Source: CAVQGM01 sp963712065 (GTDB taxonomy: Bacteria > Actinomycetota > Acidimicrobiia > Acidimicrobiales > Acidimicrobilacustridaceae). From it: a stretch of DNA of 64,000 nt. Position numbers and translations under genes: made by a program. Below are positions 8,514 through 17,881 of this stretch, one piece after another. Under the pieces are notes generated by a model that ran no database searches, was not told the origin of the DNA, and was given only the letters and a program-made list of their open reading frames with translations. Every line of letters begins with the position of its first letter. Position 1 is the stretch's first letter. The stretch is taken from the NCBI GenBank assembly GCA_963712065.1, contig CAVQGM010000002.1, forward strand, positions 1 through 64,000, read 5' to 3'.

Positions 8514-10145
8514 ATGGCCGCAGCTCACACGACCGGCGGGGCGGTCGGCCCTCGCGAGACGGGCGCCGATCGGTACGTGCTCGCGGTCGACCTGGGCACG
8601 GGCGGCCCGAAGATCGCCCTGGTGTCGACACAGGGCCGGGTGATGGCCCACACCGTGCGCCACAACGACCTCATCCTGGTGCCCGGAGGCGGCGTCGAGC
8701 AGGACGCCGAGCAGTGGTGGTCGACGATCGCCGACGGCATGAAGGAGCTGCTGGGGCAGCACCACGTTCCTGTCGACGACATCGTCGCCATCGCCGTCAC
8801 CGCGCAATGGATGGCCACCGTCGCCGTCGACGAGAAGGGCACACCGCTCACCAACGCCATCAGCTGGATGGACGACCGTGGGGCCCCTCACGTCCGACGA
8901 GCGACCAGCGGCGGCATCACCGTGCCGGGCGTGGGCTACAACGCCATCAAGTTGCGGCGATGGATCCAGCGATCAGGAGGCATGCCGTCGCGGACAGGCA
9001 AGGACTCGACCGGCCACATCCTCTGGCTCAAGCACGAGCGACCCGACGTCTACCGCGACACCTACAAGTTCCTCGAGCCCATGGACTTCCTCAACATGCG
9101 GCTGACGGGCCGGTTCGTGGCCTCCTACGACTCGATGGTCGGCCACTGGGTCACCGACAACCGCGACCTCAGCCGGGTCGACTACGACGACGAGCTGCTC
9201 GCCTGGACCGGCATCGACCGCACGAAGCTGCCCGATCTGATGCCCACCGGGTCGATCGTCGGCCCGATCACCGCCGAGCGGGCCAAGGAGTTCGGGCTGG
9301 GTGAGCACGTGCAGGTCGTCACCGGCACGGGCGACACCTGCTCTGCGGGCATCGGATCGGGTGCCGTACGCGACTACGACGCCCATCTCTACGTGGGCAC
9401 CTCGTCATGGCTCTCCTGTCACGTCCCCTTCAAGAAGACCGACGTGTTGCACAACATCACCTCGCTGCCCTCCGGCATTCCCCGGCGCTACTGGGTGGCC
9501 ACCGAGCAGGACGTGGCCGGCGCCTCGCTCACCTGGTTGATCGACAACGTGCTGCTGGCCAATGACGGCCTGTCGGTCGTGAACGCACCAGACGACATCC
9601 TCGGATCCCTCAACGAGCTCGCGGCCACCTCACCGGCCGGCAGCAACGGCGTCATCTTCTTCCCCTGGCTCAACGGCGAGCGCACCCCGGTCGACGACCA
9701 CCGGATTCGCGGTGGATGGATCAACCTCGGCCTCAGCACCAACCGTGCCGATCTGGTCCGCAGCGTTTTCGAGGGTGTCGCCCTCAACGCTCGCTGGATG
9801 CTCGTCTCCGTCGAGAAGTTCACCAAGCGCCGGTTGGACGGGCTCACGTTCATCGGTGGTGGTGCGCTCTCGCCGCTCTGGTGCCAGATCATGGCCGACG
9901 TGCTCGACCGACCGGTGCGCCAAGCGGCCGAACCCCGGCTGGCGAACGTGCGCGGCGCCGCCTTCTCCGCCGCCGTCGCCCTCGGCCTGCTGCGATGGGA
10001 CGACATCCCCGCGTTGGTCGACATCTCGAACACGTACACCCCGCAGGCCGCCAACCGAGAGGTGCACGATCGCGCCTTCGCGGCCTTCACCGACTACTAC
10101 AAACGCACCAAGGGCCTGTTCGCCACCCTCAACCGTCACGCCTGA
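8514..10145 (+). CDS. FGGY-family carbohydrate kinase (xylulokinase-like)
   Basis: 543 residues. The ATPase-fold phosphate motif is near the start (VLAVDLGTGGPKIALV), with AVTAQWMATV and ISWMDDRG in the substrate domain, and GTGDTCSAGIG and FIGGGALSPLWCQI in the C-terminal ATP domain. It phosphorylates a sugar or polyol; the exact substrate cannot be read. The ATG at 8514 is chosen because it lies 7 nt behind TAGCGT; an in-frame GTG at 8505 is the alternative. Followed at 37 nt by the S1P-lyase-like gene, probably one operon, divergent from the gamma-glutamylamide operon. Confidence 0.88.
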   Translation: MAAAHTTGGAVGPRETGADRYVLAVDLGTGGPKIALVSTQGRVMAHTVRHNDLILVPGGGVEQDAEQWWSTIADGMKELLGQHHVPVDDIVAIAVTAQWMATVAVDEKGTPLTNAISWMDDRGAPHVRRATSGGITVPGVGYNAIKLRRWIQRSGGMPSRTGKDSTGHILWLKHERPDVYRDTYKFLEPMDFLNMRLTGRFVASYDSMVGHWVTDNRDLSRVDYDDELLAWTGIDRTKLPDLMPTGSIVGPITAERAKEFGLGEHVQVVTGTGDTCSAGIGSGAVRDYDAHLYVGTSSWLSCHVPFKKTDVLHNITSLPSGIPRRYWVATEQDVAGASLTWLIDNVLLANDGLSVVNAPDDILGSLNELAATSPAGSNGVIFFPWLNGERTPVDDHRIRGGWINLGLSTNRADLVRSVFEGVALNARWMLVSVEKFTKRRLDGLTFIGGGALSPLWCQIMADVLDRPVRQAAEPRLANVRGAAFSAAVALGLLRWDDIPALVDISNTYTPQAANREVHDRAFAAFTDYYKRTKGLFATLNRHA

Positions 10146-10182
10146 GACCTTCAGCCTGCGCAAACACTCGCCGGAGACACCT

Positions 10183-11601
10183 ATGACCGAGCACGACACA
10201 CCGCCCGAACCCACCATCAAAGAGTTCCGCTCGCGCTACGAGACCTACGCGTCGATCCCCGAGAAGGGCGTGCCGCGCGATGACATCCTGCAGATGATGC
10301 GCGAGATGGCCGCCGAGGAGCAGGCCCGCTGGGCCGAGGGCTACGCGTCGGGTTGTGTCTACAACGGCGATCAGGAGCACATCGACTTCCTGGTCGAGGC
10401 CTACGCCATCAACTCGCAGGCCAACCCGCTGCACACCGACATGTGGCCGAGCGCGGTGAAGTACGAGAGCGAGATCGTGGCGATGACCGCCAACATGCTC
10501 GGCGCGGGCGGCATCGGCGATGGCCCGGGATCACCCGACGGCGTGTGCGGCACGGTGTCGTCCGGAGGCAGCGAGAGCATCCAACTCGCGATGAAGACCT
10601 ACCGCGACTTCCACCTGGCGACCCGTGGCATCACCCGACCACAGATGGTCGTGCCCGAGACGGCCCATGCGGCGTTCGACAAGTCGGCGCAGTACTTCGG
10701 CATCGACATCGTGCACGTGCCGGTGGGTGACGACTGGCGGGCCGACGTCGACGCCATGGCCGATGCCGTCACCGACGACACCGTGGTGATGGTCGGCTCC
10801 GCACCGCCCTTCCCGCACGGCCTGGTCGATCCCATCGAGGACCTGTCGGAGATCGCTCGCGAGCGTGGCATCGGGTTCCACACCGACGCGTGCCTCGGCG
10901 GGTTCGTCCTCCCGTGGGCCGAGAAGCTGGGCTACGACGTGCCGGCCTTCGACTTCCGGCTGCCCGGCGTCACGTCGATGTCGGCCGACACTCACAAGTT
11001 CGGCTACGCCGCCAAAGGCACCTCGGTCGTGCTCTATCGCAACCAGGAGCTGCGCCACCACCAGTACTTCACGGTCACCGACTGGCCCGGCGGGCTCTAC
11101 TGCTCACCCTCGTTCGCCGGCTCGCGTCCCGGGGCACTCAGTGCCGCCTGCTGGGCGTCGCTCGTGTCGATGGGCGAGTCGGGCTACCTCGAGGCCACCC
11201 GCCGCATCCTCGAGACGGCCGCCACCATCAAGGCGGGCCTGCGCACCATGCCGGAGGTGCGGGTGTACGGCGATCCGCTGTTCGTGATCGCGTTCGACAC
11301 TCCCGATGACGATCTCGACGTCTATCGGGTCAACGACGCCATGACGGCCCGGGGCTGGGCGCTCAACCCGCTCCACCGGCCGGCGGCGATCCACCTGTGC
11401 GTCACGCAGCGCCACACCCAGGCGGGGGTGGCCGAGCGCTTCCTCGACGACCTGCGAGCGTCGATCGAGTGGGTGCGCGCCAACCCGAGCGCCGAGGGAG
11501 GCATGGCCCCGATCTACGGCATGGCCAACACGGTGCCCGAGCGGGGCCTGGTGTCCGACGCCATGCTCGACCACATGGACAGCTGGTACCGGCTCACTTG
11601 A
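10183..11601 (+). CDS. PLP-dependent sphingosine-1-phosphate-lyase-like enzyme
   Basis: 472 residues in fold type I, group II decarboxylase/S1P-lyase family. The PLP lysine is Lys272 in SADTHKFGYAAKGTSVVLYR. Other family motifs are VSSGGSESIQLAMK, ETAHAAFDKSA and HTDACLGGFVLP. There is no membrane segment, unlike eukaryotic S1P lyases; soluble bacterial lyases exist. Such an enzyme would split a phosphorylated amino-alcohol backbone into an aldehyde and phosphoethanolamine. This is suggestive next to the amino-alcohol operon, but the substrate is not proven. A GAD-like decarboxylase is the alternative. Confidence 0.8.
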   Translation: MTEHDTPPEPTIKEFRSRYETYASIPEKGVPRDDILQMMREMAAEEQARWAEGYASGCVYNGDQEHIDFLVEAYAINSQANPLHTDMWPSAVKYESEIVAMTANMLGAGGIGDGPGSPDGVCGTVSSGGSESIQLAMKTYRDFHLATRGITRPQMVVPETAHAAFDKSAQYFGIDIVHVPVGDDWRADVDAMADAVTDDTVVMVGSAPPFPHGLVDPIEDLSEIARERGIGFHTDACLGGFVLPWAEKLGYDVPAFDFRLPGVTSMSADTHKFGYAAKGTSVVLYRNQELRHHQYFTVTDWPGGLYCSPSFAGSRPGALSAACWASLVSMGESGYLEATRRILETAATIKAGLRTMPEVRVYGDPLFVIAFDTPDDDLDVYRVNDAMTARGWALNPLHRPAAIHLCVTQRHTQAGVAERFLDDLRASIEWVRANPSAEGGMAPIYGMANTVPERGLVSDAMLDHMDSWYRLT

Positions 11602-11615
11602 TCAGGCTCACCTGA
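11602..11615. terminator. Small hairpin between convergent genes
   Basis: TCAGG ctca CCTGA, 5-bp stem, in the 25-nt gap between two convergent stop codons. Too weak to be certain. Confidence 0.25.
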
Positions 11616-11626
11616 CTCGTCCCCGG

Positions 11627-12436
11627 TCAGACCTCGCGGGGCTGCAACGAATCGAGGGTCCAGGTGCCCTCCTCGGTGTAGGTGACCGAACCGATGGGCG
11701 ACGGCGAGTCGATCCGGAGGTTCCAGGACATCCGCACCGGTAGGCCGGTGCGGATGTCGAGCCAGAGGTCGACCGTGCCGGCACCCTCCTGGTCACCCGA
11801 GTAGGTGCGCTGGTCGCGCACGTGGTGGGTCTCGACGAGCTCGGAGCCCACCAGGATGTCTTCGCGGCCCACGAAGAGATGAGGCCCCGACGTGGTGCTG
11901 TCACCGGTGTCGGGACTCGTGACCGTGCAGGTCTGGTCCCACGTCTCGCCTTCGGTCATGCCGGCCCGCACCACCACCGCCGGTGGGTCGCAGACCGACG
12001 TCGACAGCGATTCGGGGCTCACCACGACCAGGTCGAAGCGTTGATAGACCTCTCCGCCGGTGTCGACCAGGCCGCCGTCGCGCTGGCAGTAGCGCCACGA
12101 CTGCCAGTGGTTGGCGTTGTAGTCGACCCGCACGTCGAAGCAGTCATCGCCCTTGAGGGTCACGGTCACGGGGATGGTCGGCCCGATGGGCTGCTCGCTG
12201 GTCTGGAAGCTCAGCTTCTCGCGCCCGTCGCCGGTGGCGGTGTAGACGCCGGGAGTCGGCCGGTCGGGCGCAGGCGGCTCGGTGGAAGGAGGCGCCGTGG
12301 TGCGGTACTGCTCGACGGCCTCGTCGACCGAGGCCTGCTCGGGCGGCCGACCACGAAGGATCGTGATGGCGACCCCCGCGATCACCACCACCAGCGCGAC
12401 GGCCAGGCCGACAACCAGCCAACGTCTCCTGCTCAT
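11627..12436 (-). CDS. Membrane-anchored secreted hypothetical protein
   Basis: 269 residues starting MSRRRWLVVGLAVALVVVIA, one N-terminal transmembrane anchor, then a Pro/Thr-rich linker (TTAPPSTEPPAPDRPTPG) and a beta-rich extracellular domain with four cysteines that could form two disulfides. I do not recognise the family. GGAG upstream of the ATG at 12436 supports this start over the longer open frame. Follows the HdeD-like gene in the same direction, 55 nt away. Confidence 0.75.
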   Translation of the reverse strand: MSRRRWLVVGLAVALVVVIAGVAITILRGRPPEQASVDEAVEQYRTTAPPSTEPPAPDRPTPGVYTATGDGREKLSFQTSEQPIGPTIPVTVTLKGDDCFDVRVDYNANHWQSWRYCQRDGGLVDTGGEVYQRFDLVVVSPESLSTSVCDPPAVVVRAGMTEGETWDQTCTVTSPDTGDSTTSGPHLFVGREDILVGSELVETHHVRDQRTYSGDQEGAGTVDLWLDIRTGLPVRMSWNLRIDSPSPIGSVTYTEEGTWTLDSLQPREV

Positions 12437-12491
12437 GGCTCCATCGTGATCCAGCATCGTCCCTCGCGGAGGTCGCGAGGGCCCCACACCG

Positions 12492-13076
12492 TCAAACCGA
12501 GGGTGTCATGCGCTCCACCTTGCCCAGCTGGAAGCCGGCCCAGAGCAGGATCAGACCGAGGATCACGAGATAGATCCCGAGCACGAGGGCGACCACGAAC
12601 ACCGTGGCGTCGGGCCAGGCGATCACGACCACGCCGGCGATGATGGTGATGATGCCGCGCCACAGGTAACGCGACCGGCTCTCGAGCTCCTTCGGCGTGC
12701 GGAACGACACGATCACCGAGACGATGCCGCCGATGATCAGCTCGAGTCCGATCAACACGACGAGGGCCCACACGGTGATGTCGGGCCAGGCCACGGCCAC
12801 GACACCGATGGCCAGATCGATGAGGCCCCGCAGCAGGAGCAGGCCCCAATAGGTGCCCTGGCGATGAGTGACGAGGGCGTCGATGATCTGGGCCAGGCCC
12901 GCGATGATGAGGAAAACGCCGACCACGCGGGCGACGACCTGCACGGTCTGGTCGGGCCACGCCAGCACGACGATGCCGGCGACCAGTGCGATCAGGCCCG
13001 CGACGATGGCCACCGCGCGACTGCTGCGCAGGACGGCGAGCTGCTCGGACGGACTGGGAAACGTTGGACTGGTCAT
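12492..13076 (-). CDS. HdeD/DUF308 family membrane protein
   Basis: 194 residues, six hydrophobic segments arranged as three repeats each carrying a variant of AWPDxTV (VLAWPDQTV, AVAWPDITV, VIAWPDATV). This internal repeat is the hallmark of DUF308/HdeD. E. coli HdeD is linked to acid resistance at high cell density; a similar role here is only an analogy. SD GGGAG lies before the ATG. Confidence 0.88.
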   Translation of the reverse strand: MTSPTFPSPSEQLAVLRSSRAVAIVAGLIALVAGIVVLAWPDQTVQVVARVVGVFLIIAGLAQIIDALVTHRQGTYWGLLLLRGLIDLAIGVVAVAWPDITVWALVVLIGLELIIGGIVSVIVSFRTPKELESRSRYLWRGIITIIAGVVVIAWPDATVFVVALVLGIYLVILGLILLWAGFQLGKVERMTPSV

Positions 13077-13145
13077 GCCGGCTCCCTTCCCCCGGAAGGC
13101 TCTCCCCCGGAACGGGCAGAACCAAACGCTAGGCCCGCACCGGTG

Positions 13146-14054
13146 TCAGGTGGTGCGTATGAAGTCGACCACGACCTCGGCCAGGCGCTCGCCCCGGTCC
13201 TCCTGCAGGAAGTGGCTTCCGCCTTCGATGGTGGTGTGCGGCTGCCCGGCGGTGCCGGGCACGACCTCGAGGAACTTGCGGTCGGAGCCGGCCATGATCG
13301 GATCGAGGTCACTGAACGCCGTGAGGAAGGGCTTGTCGAACGTGGCCAGCGAGGCCCACGCCGCCGTGTTGGCGGCTGCCGCAGGATCGTCGGGCCCGGT
13401 GGGCACGAGCATGGGGAACTGGCGGGCGCCCGCCTTGTAGCGGTCGTCGGGGAACGGTGCGTCGTAGGCGGCGACCACCTCGGGTGCCAGCTCGGTGGCG
13501 CAGCCCGTGTTCACGATGAACCCGACGGCGAAGTCGTCGACGGTCTGGGAGAACTGCTGCCAGCGGAGGAACGCGTCGCCGGGCGAGCGGTCGCCCGTGG
13601 GCAGGAACGTGTTGGCCGCCACCACTCGGGCGAAACGCTCGGGGTGTTCGGCCACCAGCCGCAGACCGATGAGGCCGCCCCAGTCCTGGCAGACGAGGTT
13701 GACGTCTCGGAGGTCGAGCTGGTCGAACAAGGCGGACCGCATCCACTCGACGTGTCGTGCGTAGGTGTAGTCGTCGCGCGACATCGGCTTGTCGGACCGG
13801 CCGAACCCGACGAGGTCGGGCGCCACCACGCGGAAGCCTGCGGCGACGACCACTGGGATCATCTTTCGATAGAGGAAGCACCACGACGGCTCGCCGTGCA
13901 TCATCAGGACGATCGGCGCGTCGGGCGGGCCCTCGTCGAGGTAGTGCACCCGCAGTGAGCCCCCTTCGCCGTCGTCGATCTCGACGTAGTGCGGAGCGAA
14001 CGAGTAGCCGGGGAGGCCTTCGAAGCGGTCGTCGGGGGTGCGCAGGGTCTCCAT
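13146..14054 (-). CDS. haloalkane-dehalogenase-like alpha/beta hydrolase
   Basis: 302 residues, beginning METLRTPDDRFEGLPGYSFA, the typical N-terminus of haloalkane dehalogenase subfamily I. Nucleophile Asp in LVCQDWGGLIG, oxyanion/halide region HGEPSWCFLYRKM with the Trp after the nucleophile, and catalytic His in IEGGSHFLQED. The presence of an Asp rather than Ser nucleophile supports dehalogenase or epoxide-hydrolase chemistry. Divergent from a TetR gene only 28 bp away with a dyad between them, so it is probably TetR-controlled. Confidence 0.85.
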   Translation of the reverse strand: METLRTPDDRFEGLPGYSFAPHYVEIDDGEGGSLRVHYLDEGPPDAPIVLMMHGEPSWCFLYRKMIPVVVAAGFRVVAPDLVGFGRSDKPMSRDDYTYARHVEWMRSALFDQLDLRDVNLVCQDWGGLIGLRLVAEHPERFARVVAANTFLPTGDRSPGDAFLRWQQFSQTVDDFAVGFIVNTGCATELAPEVVAAYDAPFPDDRYKAGARQFPMLVPTGPDDPAAAANTAAWASLATFDKPFLTAFSDLDPIMAGSDRKFLEVVPGTAGQPHTTIEGGSHFLQEDRGERLAEVVVDFIRTT

Positions 14055-14064
14055 GACCCGGTTA

Positions 14065-14081
14065 TTGCAGAGGTCCTGTAA
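14065..14081. promoter_or_regulatory. Candidate TetR operator dyad
   Basis: TT-N-CAG-N5-CTG-N-AA, a 17-bp dyad with five matching base pairs per side, in the 28-bp gap between the divergent hydrolase and tetR genes. A minus-strand TTGACA overlaps the region, so binding would block the hydrolase promoter. Confidence 0.4.
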
Positions 14082-14082
14082 G

Positions 14083-14749
14083 ATGTCAAGCATGGCCGGA
14101 ACCAGAGCGGGCGAACCACGCACGGCCGCCACCCCGGTCGGAGCGCGAGCCGGTGACGACCTCGAAGGGAAGATCGACGGGCGCGCCGCTCGCTCCACCC
14201 GCACCCGCGCCGCCATCGCCGACGCGATGCTGGGCCTGATCGAAGAAGGTGACCTTCAGCCGACCGCCGCCCGCATCGCGAGTCGCGCCGGCATCTCCGA
14301 ACGCCTCATCTATCACCACTTCGACGACCTCGAGGCGCTGCTCGGCGCGGTGGCCGATCGTCGGGTCGAGCAGGTGATGGACCGCTTCACGCCGATCGAC
14401 GCCAAGCCTGCCGCTCGACGAGCGCATCGATCTGCTCGTCGCTCAACGCTCTTCGATCCTCGAGTGGATCACGCCGGTCCGGCGGGCCTCAGCGGTGCAC
14501 GAGCCGTTCTCACCTGAACTGCGGCGCCACCGAGACCAACTCGCCGCCTTCGCTCGCGAGGAGCTGGCGCGGGTGTTCGACGCCGAGCTGCGGGGCCGGC
14601 CGGCGGCCGATCGTCGCGAGCTGCTCGGGGCGCTCGACGCCACCACGAGCTGGGGCTATTGGGACGCCATGCGCAGCTCGGGCCTACCCGTGGCCACCGC
14701 CCGGCGGGCCATGACGCGCACCCTCGCCGCGCTGCTCCATCGTTGCTGA
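14083..14749 (+). CDS. TetR-family transcriptional regulator (frameshifted)
   Basis: About 221 residues. The N-terminal HTH is clear (RTRAAIADAMLGLIEEG, then RIASRAGISERLIYHHF). The frame changes near 14407; correcting one inserted base gives a continuous C-terminal ligand domain (LPLDERIDLLVAQRSSIL... EELARVFDAELRG... TRTLAALLHRC). 667 nt is 3n+1. ATG 14083 has AGAGG 9 nt upstream; ATG 14092 is the alternative. Likely represses the divergent haloalkane-dehalogenase-like gene and itself. Confidence 0.85.
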
Positions 14750-14763
14750 CCCGCGCATCTCTG

Positions 14764-14782
14764 CGCAGGACTGCATCCTGCG
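14764..14782. terminator. Bidirectional hairpin terminator
   Basis: CGCAGGA ctgca TCCTGCG, a perfect 7-bp stem with 5-nt loop, filling the 33-nt gap between the convergent tetR and spoU stop codons. Confidence 0.55.
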
Positions 14783-15419
14783 TCAGGACAGCGCAGACAG
14801 GTCGGCGTGCTGGCGGATCCAGACGTGCATGGCGATGCCCGACGCCACGCCCGCGTTGATCGACCGGGTGGAGCCGAACTGAGCGATGGAGCAGACGAGC
14901 GCGCACGCGTCGTGGGCCTCGGCCGACAGGCCCGGGTCCTTCCTGCCCGAACAAGAGCACGCAGCGCTCCGGCAACGCCGTGCGTTCGATGAGCACCGAG
15001 CCAGGAAGGTTGTCGATGCCAACGATCGGCAGCTCTTCGGCAGCGGCCCAGACCACCAGTTCTCCGATGCTGTCGTGATGGCGCACGTGCTGGTAGCGCT
15101 CAGTGACCATCGCACCGCGTCGATTCCAGCGACGGCGGCCGACGATGTGCACCTCTGCGGCCAGGAACGCGTTGGCGTTGCGCACCACTGCACCGATGTT
15201 CATGTCGTGTTGCCAGTTCTCGACGGCGACGTGAAACGGGTGTCGACGGTGATCGAGGTCGGCGACGATCGCGTCGCGACGCCAGTAGCGATAGCGGTCG
15301 ACCACGTTGCGGCGATCGCCGTCGCGCAGCAGCTCGGGGTCGAGCCGGTCGTCGATCGGCCAGGGTTCTGGGTGGGGCCCGACGCCGATCTCTCGCTGCT
15401 CGACCGGCTCGTCCGACAT
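14783..15419 (-). CDS. SpoU/TrmH-family RNA 2'-O-methyltransferase (frameshifted)
   Basis: About 211 residues, starting MSDEPVEQREIGVG. SPOUT-fold motifs: motif 1 NIGAVVRNANAFLAAEV, motif 2 CVLLFGQEDPGLS and motif 3 STRSINAGVASGIAMHVWIR. Without correction, motif 2 runs into a wrong frame at about 14940; one surplus A restores it. 637 nt is 3n+1. Methylates a ribose 2'-OH in tRNA or rRNA, target unknown. A TAGGGT box lies 10 nt before the ATG. Confidence 0.88.
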
Positions 15420-15460
15420 CACGGCCGCGACCCTACGCCGCGTGGCCGCAGGCGAAACTA

Positions 15461-15490
15461 TTGACAGTGTGACTGAAATTTTCCTACCGT
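15461..15490 (+). promoter_or_regulatory. Sigma-A-type promoter, TTGACA-N18-TACCGT
   Basis: Perfect -35 TTGACA (15461-15466) and TANNNT -10 (15485-15490). The expected start of transcription falls at or just before the ATG at 15499, so the message would be leaderless. It is the best promoter in the window. Confidence 0.7.
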
Positions 15491-15498
15491 CACTCACC

Positions 15499-16320
15499 AT
15501 GCAGGTCATCACGCTCGGAACAGGTAGCCCACTCCCCGACCCCAACCGGGCCGGACCCGCCACCCTCGTGCGCGCCGGCGGGCGCGACCTCCTCGTCGAC
15601 TGCGGCCGGGGCGTGCTGATGCGTGCCGCCGCGGCGGGACTGATGCCCGCAGGCATCACCGCGGTGCTGCTCACCCATCTGCACAGCGACCACATCACCG
15701 ATTTCAACGATGTGGTCACCATGCGGTGGGCCATGTCGCTGGCCCCGCTGCCCCTGCCGGTCATCGGCCCCGTCGGCACCCAGGCCTTCACCGACCGCAC
15801 CCTGGCGATGCTCGAGCACGACGTCGAGTACCGCATCGCCCATCACGACGACCTCACCTGGCAACCCGAGGTGGTGGTCACCGAGGCGGCCGACGGAGTC
15901 GTGCTCGATGACGGCGTGGTACGGGTCACCTGCGACGCCACCGACCACCGGCCGGTGCACCCCACCATCGGGTTCCGTGTGGAGGCCGATGGCAAGGCCG
16001 TGGTGTTGGCGGGCGACACCGTGCCGTGCGAGGGCCTCGACCGGCTGTGCGCCGGTGCCGACGTCTACGTGCAGACCGTGATCAACCGGGCCCTCATCGA
16101 GGCCATCCCGGTGCCCCGCCTGAAGGACATCCTCGACTACCACTCGTCGATCGAGGATGCCGCCGACACCGCCAAGCGGGCGGGAGTGCGCACGTTGGTG
16201 CTGACCCATCCGGTGCCCTCGCCGCTGCCCGGCACCGAACAGCAATGGGTCGATGCGGCGAAGGCCATCTTCGACGGCGAGGTCGTGCTGGCCCACGACG
16301 GCCTCACGATCGACGTCTGA
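15499..16320 (+). CDS. metallo-beta-lactamase-fold hydrolase (RNase Z / AtsA-like)
   Basis: 273 residues. The metal-binding signature THLHSDH is at about residues 59-65, preceded by VITLGTGSPLPDPNRAGPA and LLVDCGRG, with AGDT for the third ligand and LTHPVPSPL at the end. This arrangement matches RNase Z-like and arylsulfatase-AtsA-type members of the superfamily. It directly precedes a sulfatase gene, which makes a second, unrelated sulfatase-type or organic-ester activity plausible, but the substrate is open. Start fixed by the promoter geometry. Confidence 0.85.
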   Translation: MQVITLGTGSPLPDPNRAGPATLVRAGGRDLLVDCGRGVLMRAAAAGLMPAGITAVLLTHLHSDHITDFNDVVTMRWAMSLAPLPLPVIGPVGTQAFTDRTLAMLEHDVEYRIAHHDDLTWQPEVVVTEAADGVVLDDGVVRVTCDATDHRPVHPTIGFRVEADGKAVVLAGDTVPCEGLDRLCAGADVYVQTVINRALIEAIPVPRLKDILDYHSSIEDAADTAKRAGVRTLVLTHPVPSPLPGTEQQWVDAAKAIFDGEVVLAHDGLTIDV

Positions 16321-16348
16321 CCGCCACCCACGAGCCGAGGCCGACGCC

Positions 16349-17881
16349 ATGAACATCCTTCTCATCACCACCGATCAGCAGCGCGCCGACACCATCGGCG
16401 CCTACGGCAACCCGGTCTGCCAGACCCCCAACCTCGACCGGCTCGCCGCCCAGGGCACCCGGTTCACGTCGTGTCGCACGCAGAACCCGTTCTGCCAGCC
16501 GGCCCGGGCCAGCATCCTCACCGGGCAGTACGCGTCGACCCATGGCGTCACGTTCAACGGCATCGACCTGCCGCTCGACGCCACCGAACAGTCGATCGCC
16601 ACCACGTTCGCGCAGCAGGGTTGGCGCACGGGCTTTCTCGGCAAGGCGCATTTCGCCTCGACCTATCCGTTCTTCCCCACCGGCCGGCTCGAGTCGGTGG
16701 AGGGGTCGGCGTCGATGGACCCCGACTGGGTCGGCCCGCACTTCGGCTTCGACTACAACCAGCTGCTGCTCTTCGGCCACAACATGCGGATGGCCCCGAT
16801 GATGGGCCAGTGGACGTGGTGCTTCGGCCCGGCGCCGTTCGGTCTGCACTACGGGCAGTACATCAGCCGTGACGGCGTCGAGAAGGCGTCCGAGCGCCTG
16901 CGCCTCATGCAGCCCGAGGCCGCGGGCGCGACCTGGGATCACACCCAGACCTGGCGCAACGCCCTCCCCGAGGAGGACCACCCCACCACCTGGGTGGCCG
17001 ACCGCACCATCGACTGGCTCCAGCAGACCTCGGCCCAGGGCGAGCCCTTCTTCGGCTGGGTGAGCTTCACCGACCCGCACCATCCGATGGATCCACCGGC
17101 GAGGTGGTTCGACCAGTACTCACCCGCCGACGTGGCCGAGGTGATGCCCGAGCGGCGGACCGACGAGTTCGACAACAAGCCGCCGTTCCACCGCATGTGG
17201 ACCCAAGGCGCGCGAGGTCGAGACTTCGAATGGGCCAATCCGGGTGGCGCCACACTCACCGAGCCGGAGCTGGCCAAGATGATCGCCGCCTACTACGGCA
17301 TGGTGAGCCAGCTCGACTGGAACATCGGTCGCATCCTCGACACGCTCGACGAGCTCGGGTTGGCCGACGACACGCTCGTGCTGTTCACCACCGACCACGG
17401 CGAGCTGCTCGGCGATCACCAGATGATCTTCAAGGGGCCGATGCACTACGAAGGGCTGCTGCGGGTGGCGCTGATCGCCCGGGGACCCGGCTTCGAAGCC
17501 GGCGAGGTGGTCGACGATCCGGTCGGCACGATCGACCTGGCCCCCACCATGCTCGACGTGGCCGGGCTGGCTCCGGCCACCCATCACGAAGGTCGCTCGC
17601 TGCTCGACCGACCTCGCGAATGGGTGCTCACCGAGGACGACTTCCACGTGATGATCAGGGTGCCGCTGCGCACCGTCACCACCGATCGCTACAAGCTGAC
17701 GCGGTGGCTCGACGCGCCCGACACGGGCGAGCTCTACGACCTGCACGACGACCCCGGCGAGTTCGTCAACCGATGGAACGATCCCGCGCTGGCGGGCGTG
17801 CAGCGCGACCTCCTGGCCCTGCTCGACGAGATTTCGCCCCCGCTCGCCCGTGAGCTGCCGACCGTCGGCCTGGTCGCATGA
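16349..17881 (+). CDS. Type I sulfatase (formylglycine-dependent, Cys-type)
   Basis: 510 residues. The start MNILLITTDQQRADTIGAYG carries metal ligands, and CQPAR at residues 49-53 is the C-x-P-x-R motif whose Cys49 is turned into formylglycine. Later metal ligands are in FTTDHGELLGDH. No signal peptide, so cytoplasmic. It needs a maturase; a radical-SAM anaerobic-type enzyme is encoded at 44956-46287. Preceded by an MBL-fold hydrolase (28 nt) and overlapping the next gene by ATGA, so a three-gene operon. Choline-sulfatase-like substrates are possible; unproven. Confidence 0.9.
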   Translation: MNILLITTDQQRADTIGAYGNPVCQTPNLDRLAAQGTRFTSCRTQNPFCQPARASILTGQYASTHGVTFNGIDLPLDATEQSIATTFAQQGWRTGFLGKAHFASTYPFFPTGRLESVEGSASMDPDWVGPHFGFDYNQLLLFGHNMRMAPMMGQWTWCFGPAPFGLHYGQYISRDGVEKASERLRLMQPEAAGATWDHTQTWRNALPEEDHPTTWVADRTIDWLQQTSAQGEPFFGWVSFTDPHHPMDPPARWFDQYSPADVAEVMPERRTDEFDNKPPFHRMWTQGARGRDFEWANPGGATLTEPELAKMIAAYYGMVSQLDWNIGRILDTLDELGLADDTLVLFTTDHGELLGDHQMIFKGPMHYEGLLRVALIARGPGFEAGEVVDDPVGTIDLAPTMLDVAGLAPATHHEGRSLLDRPREWVLTEDDFHVMIRVPLRTVTTDRYKLTRWLDAPDTGELYDLHDDPGEFVNRWNDPALAGVQRDLLALLDEISPPLARELPTVGLVA

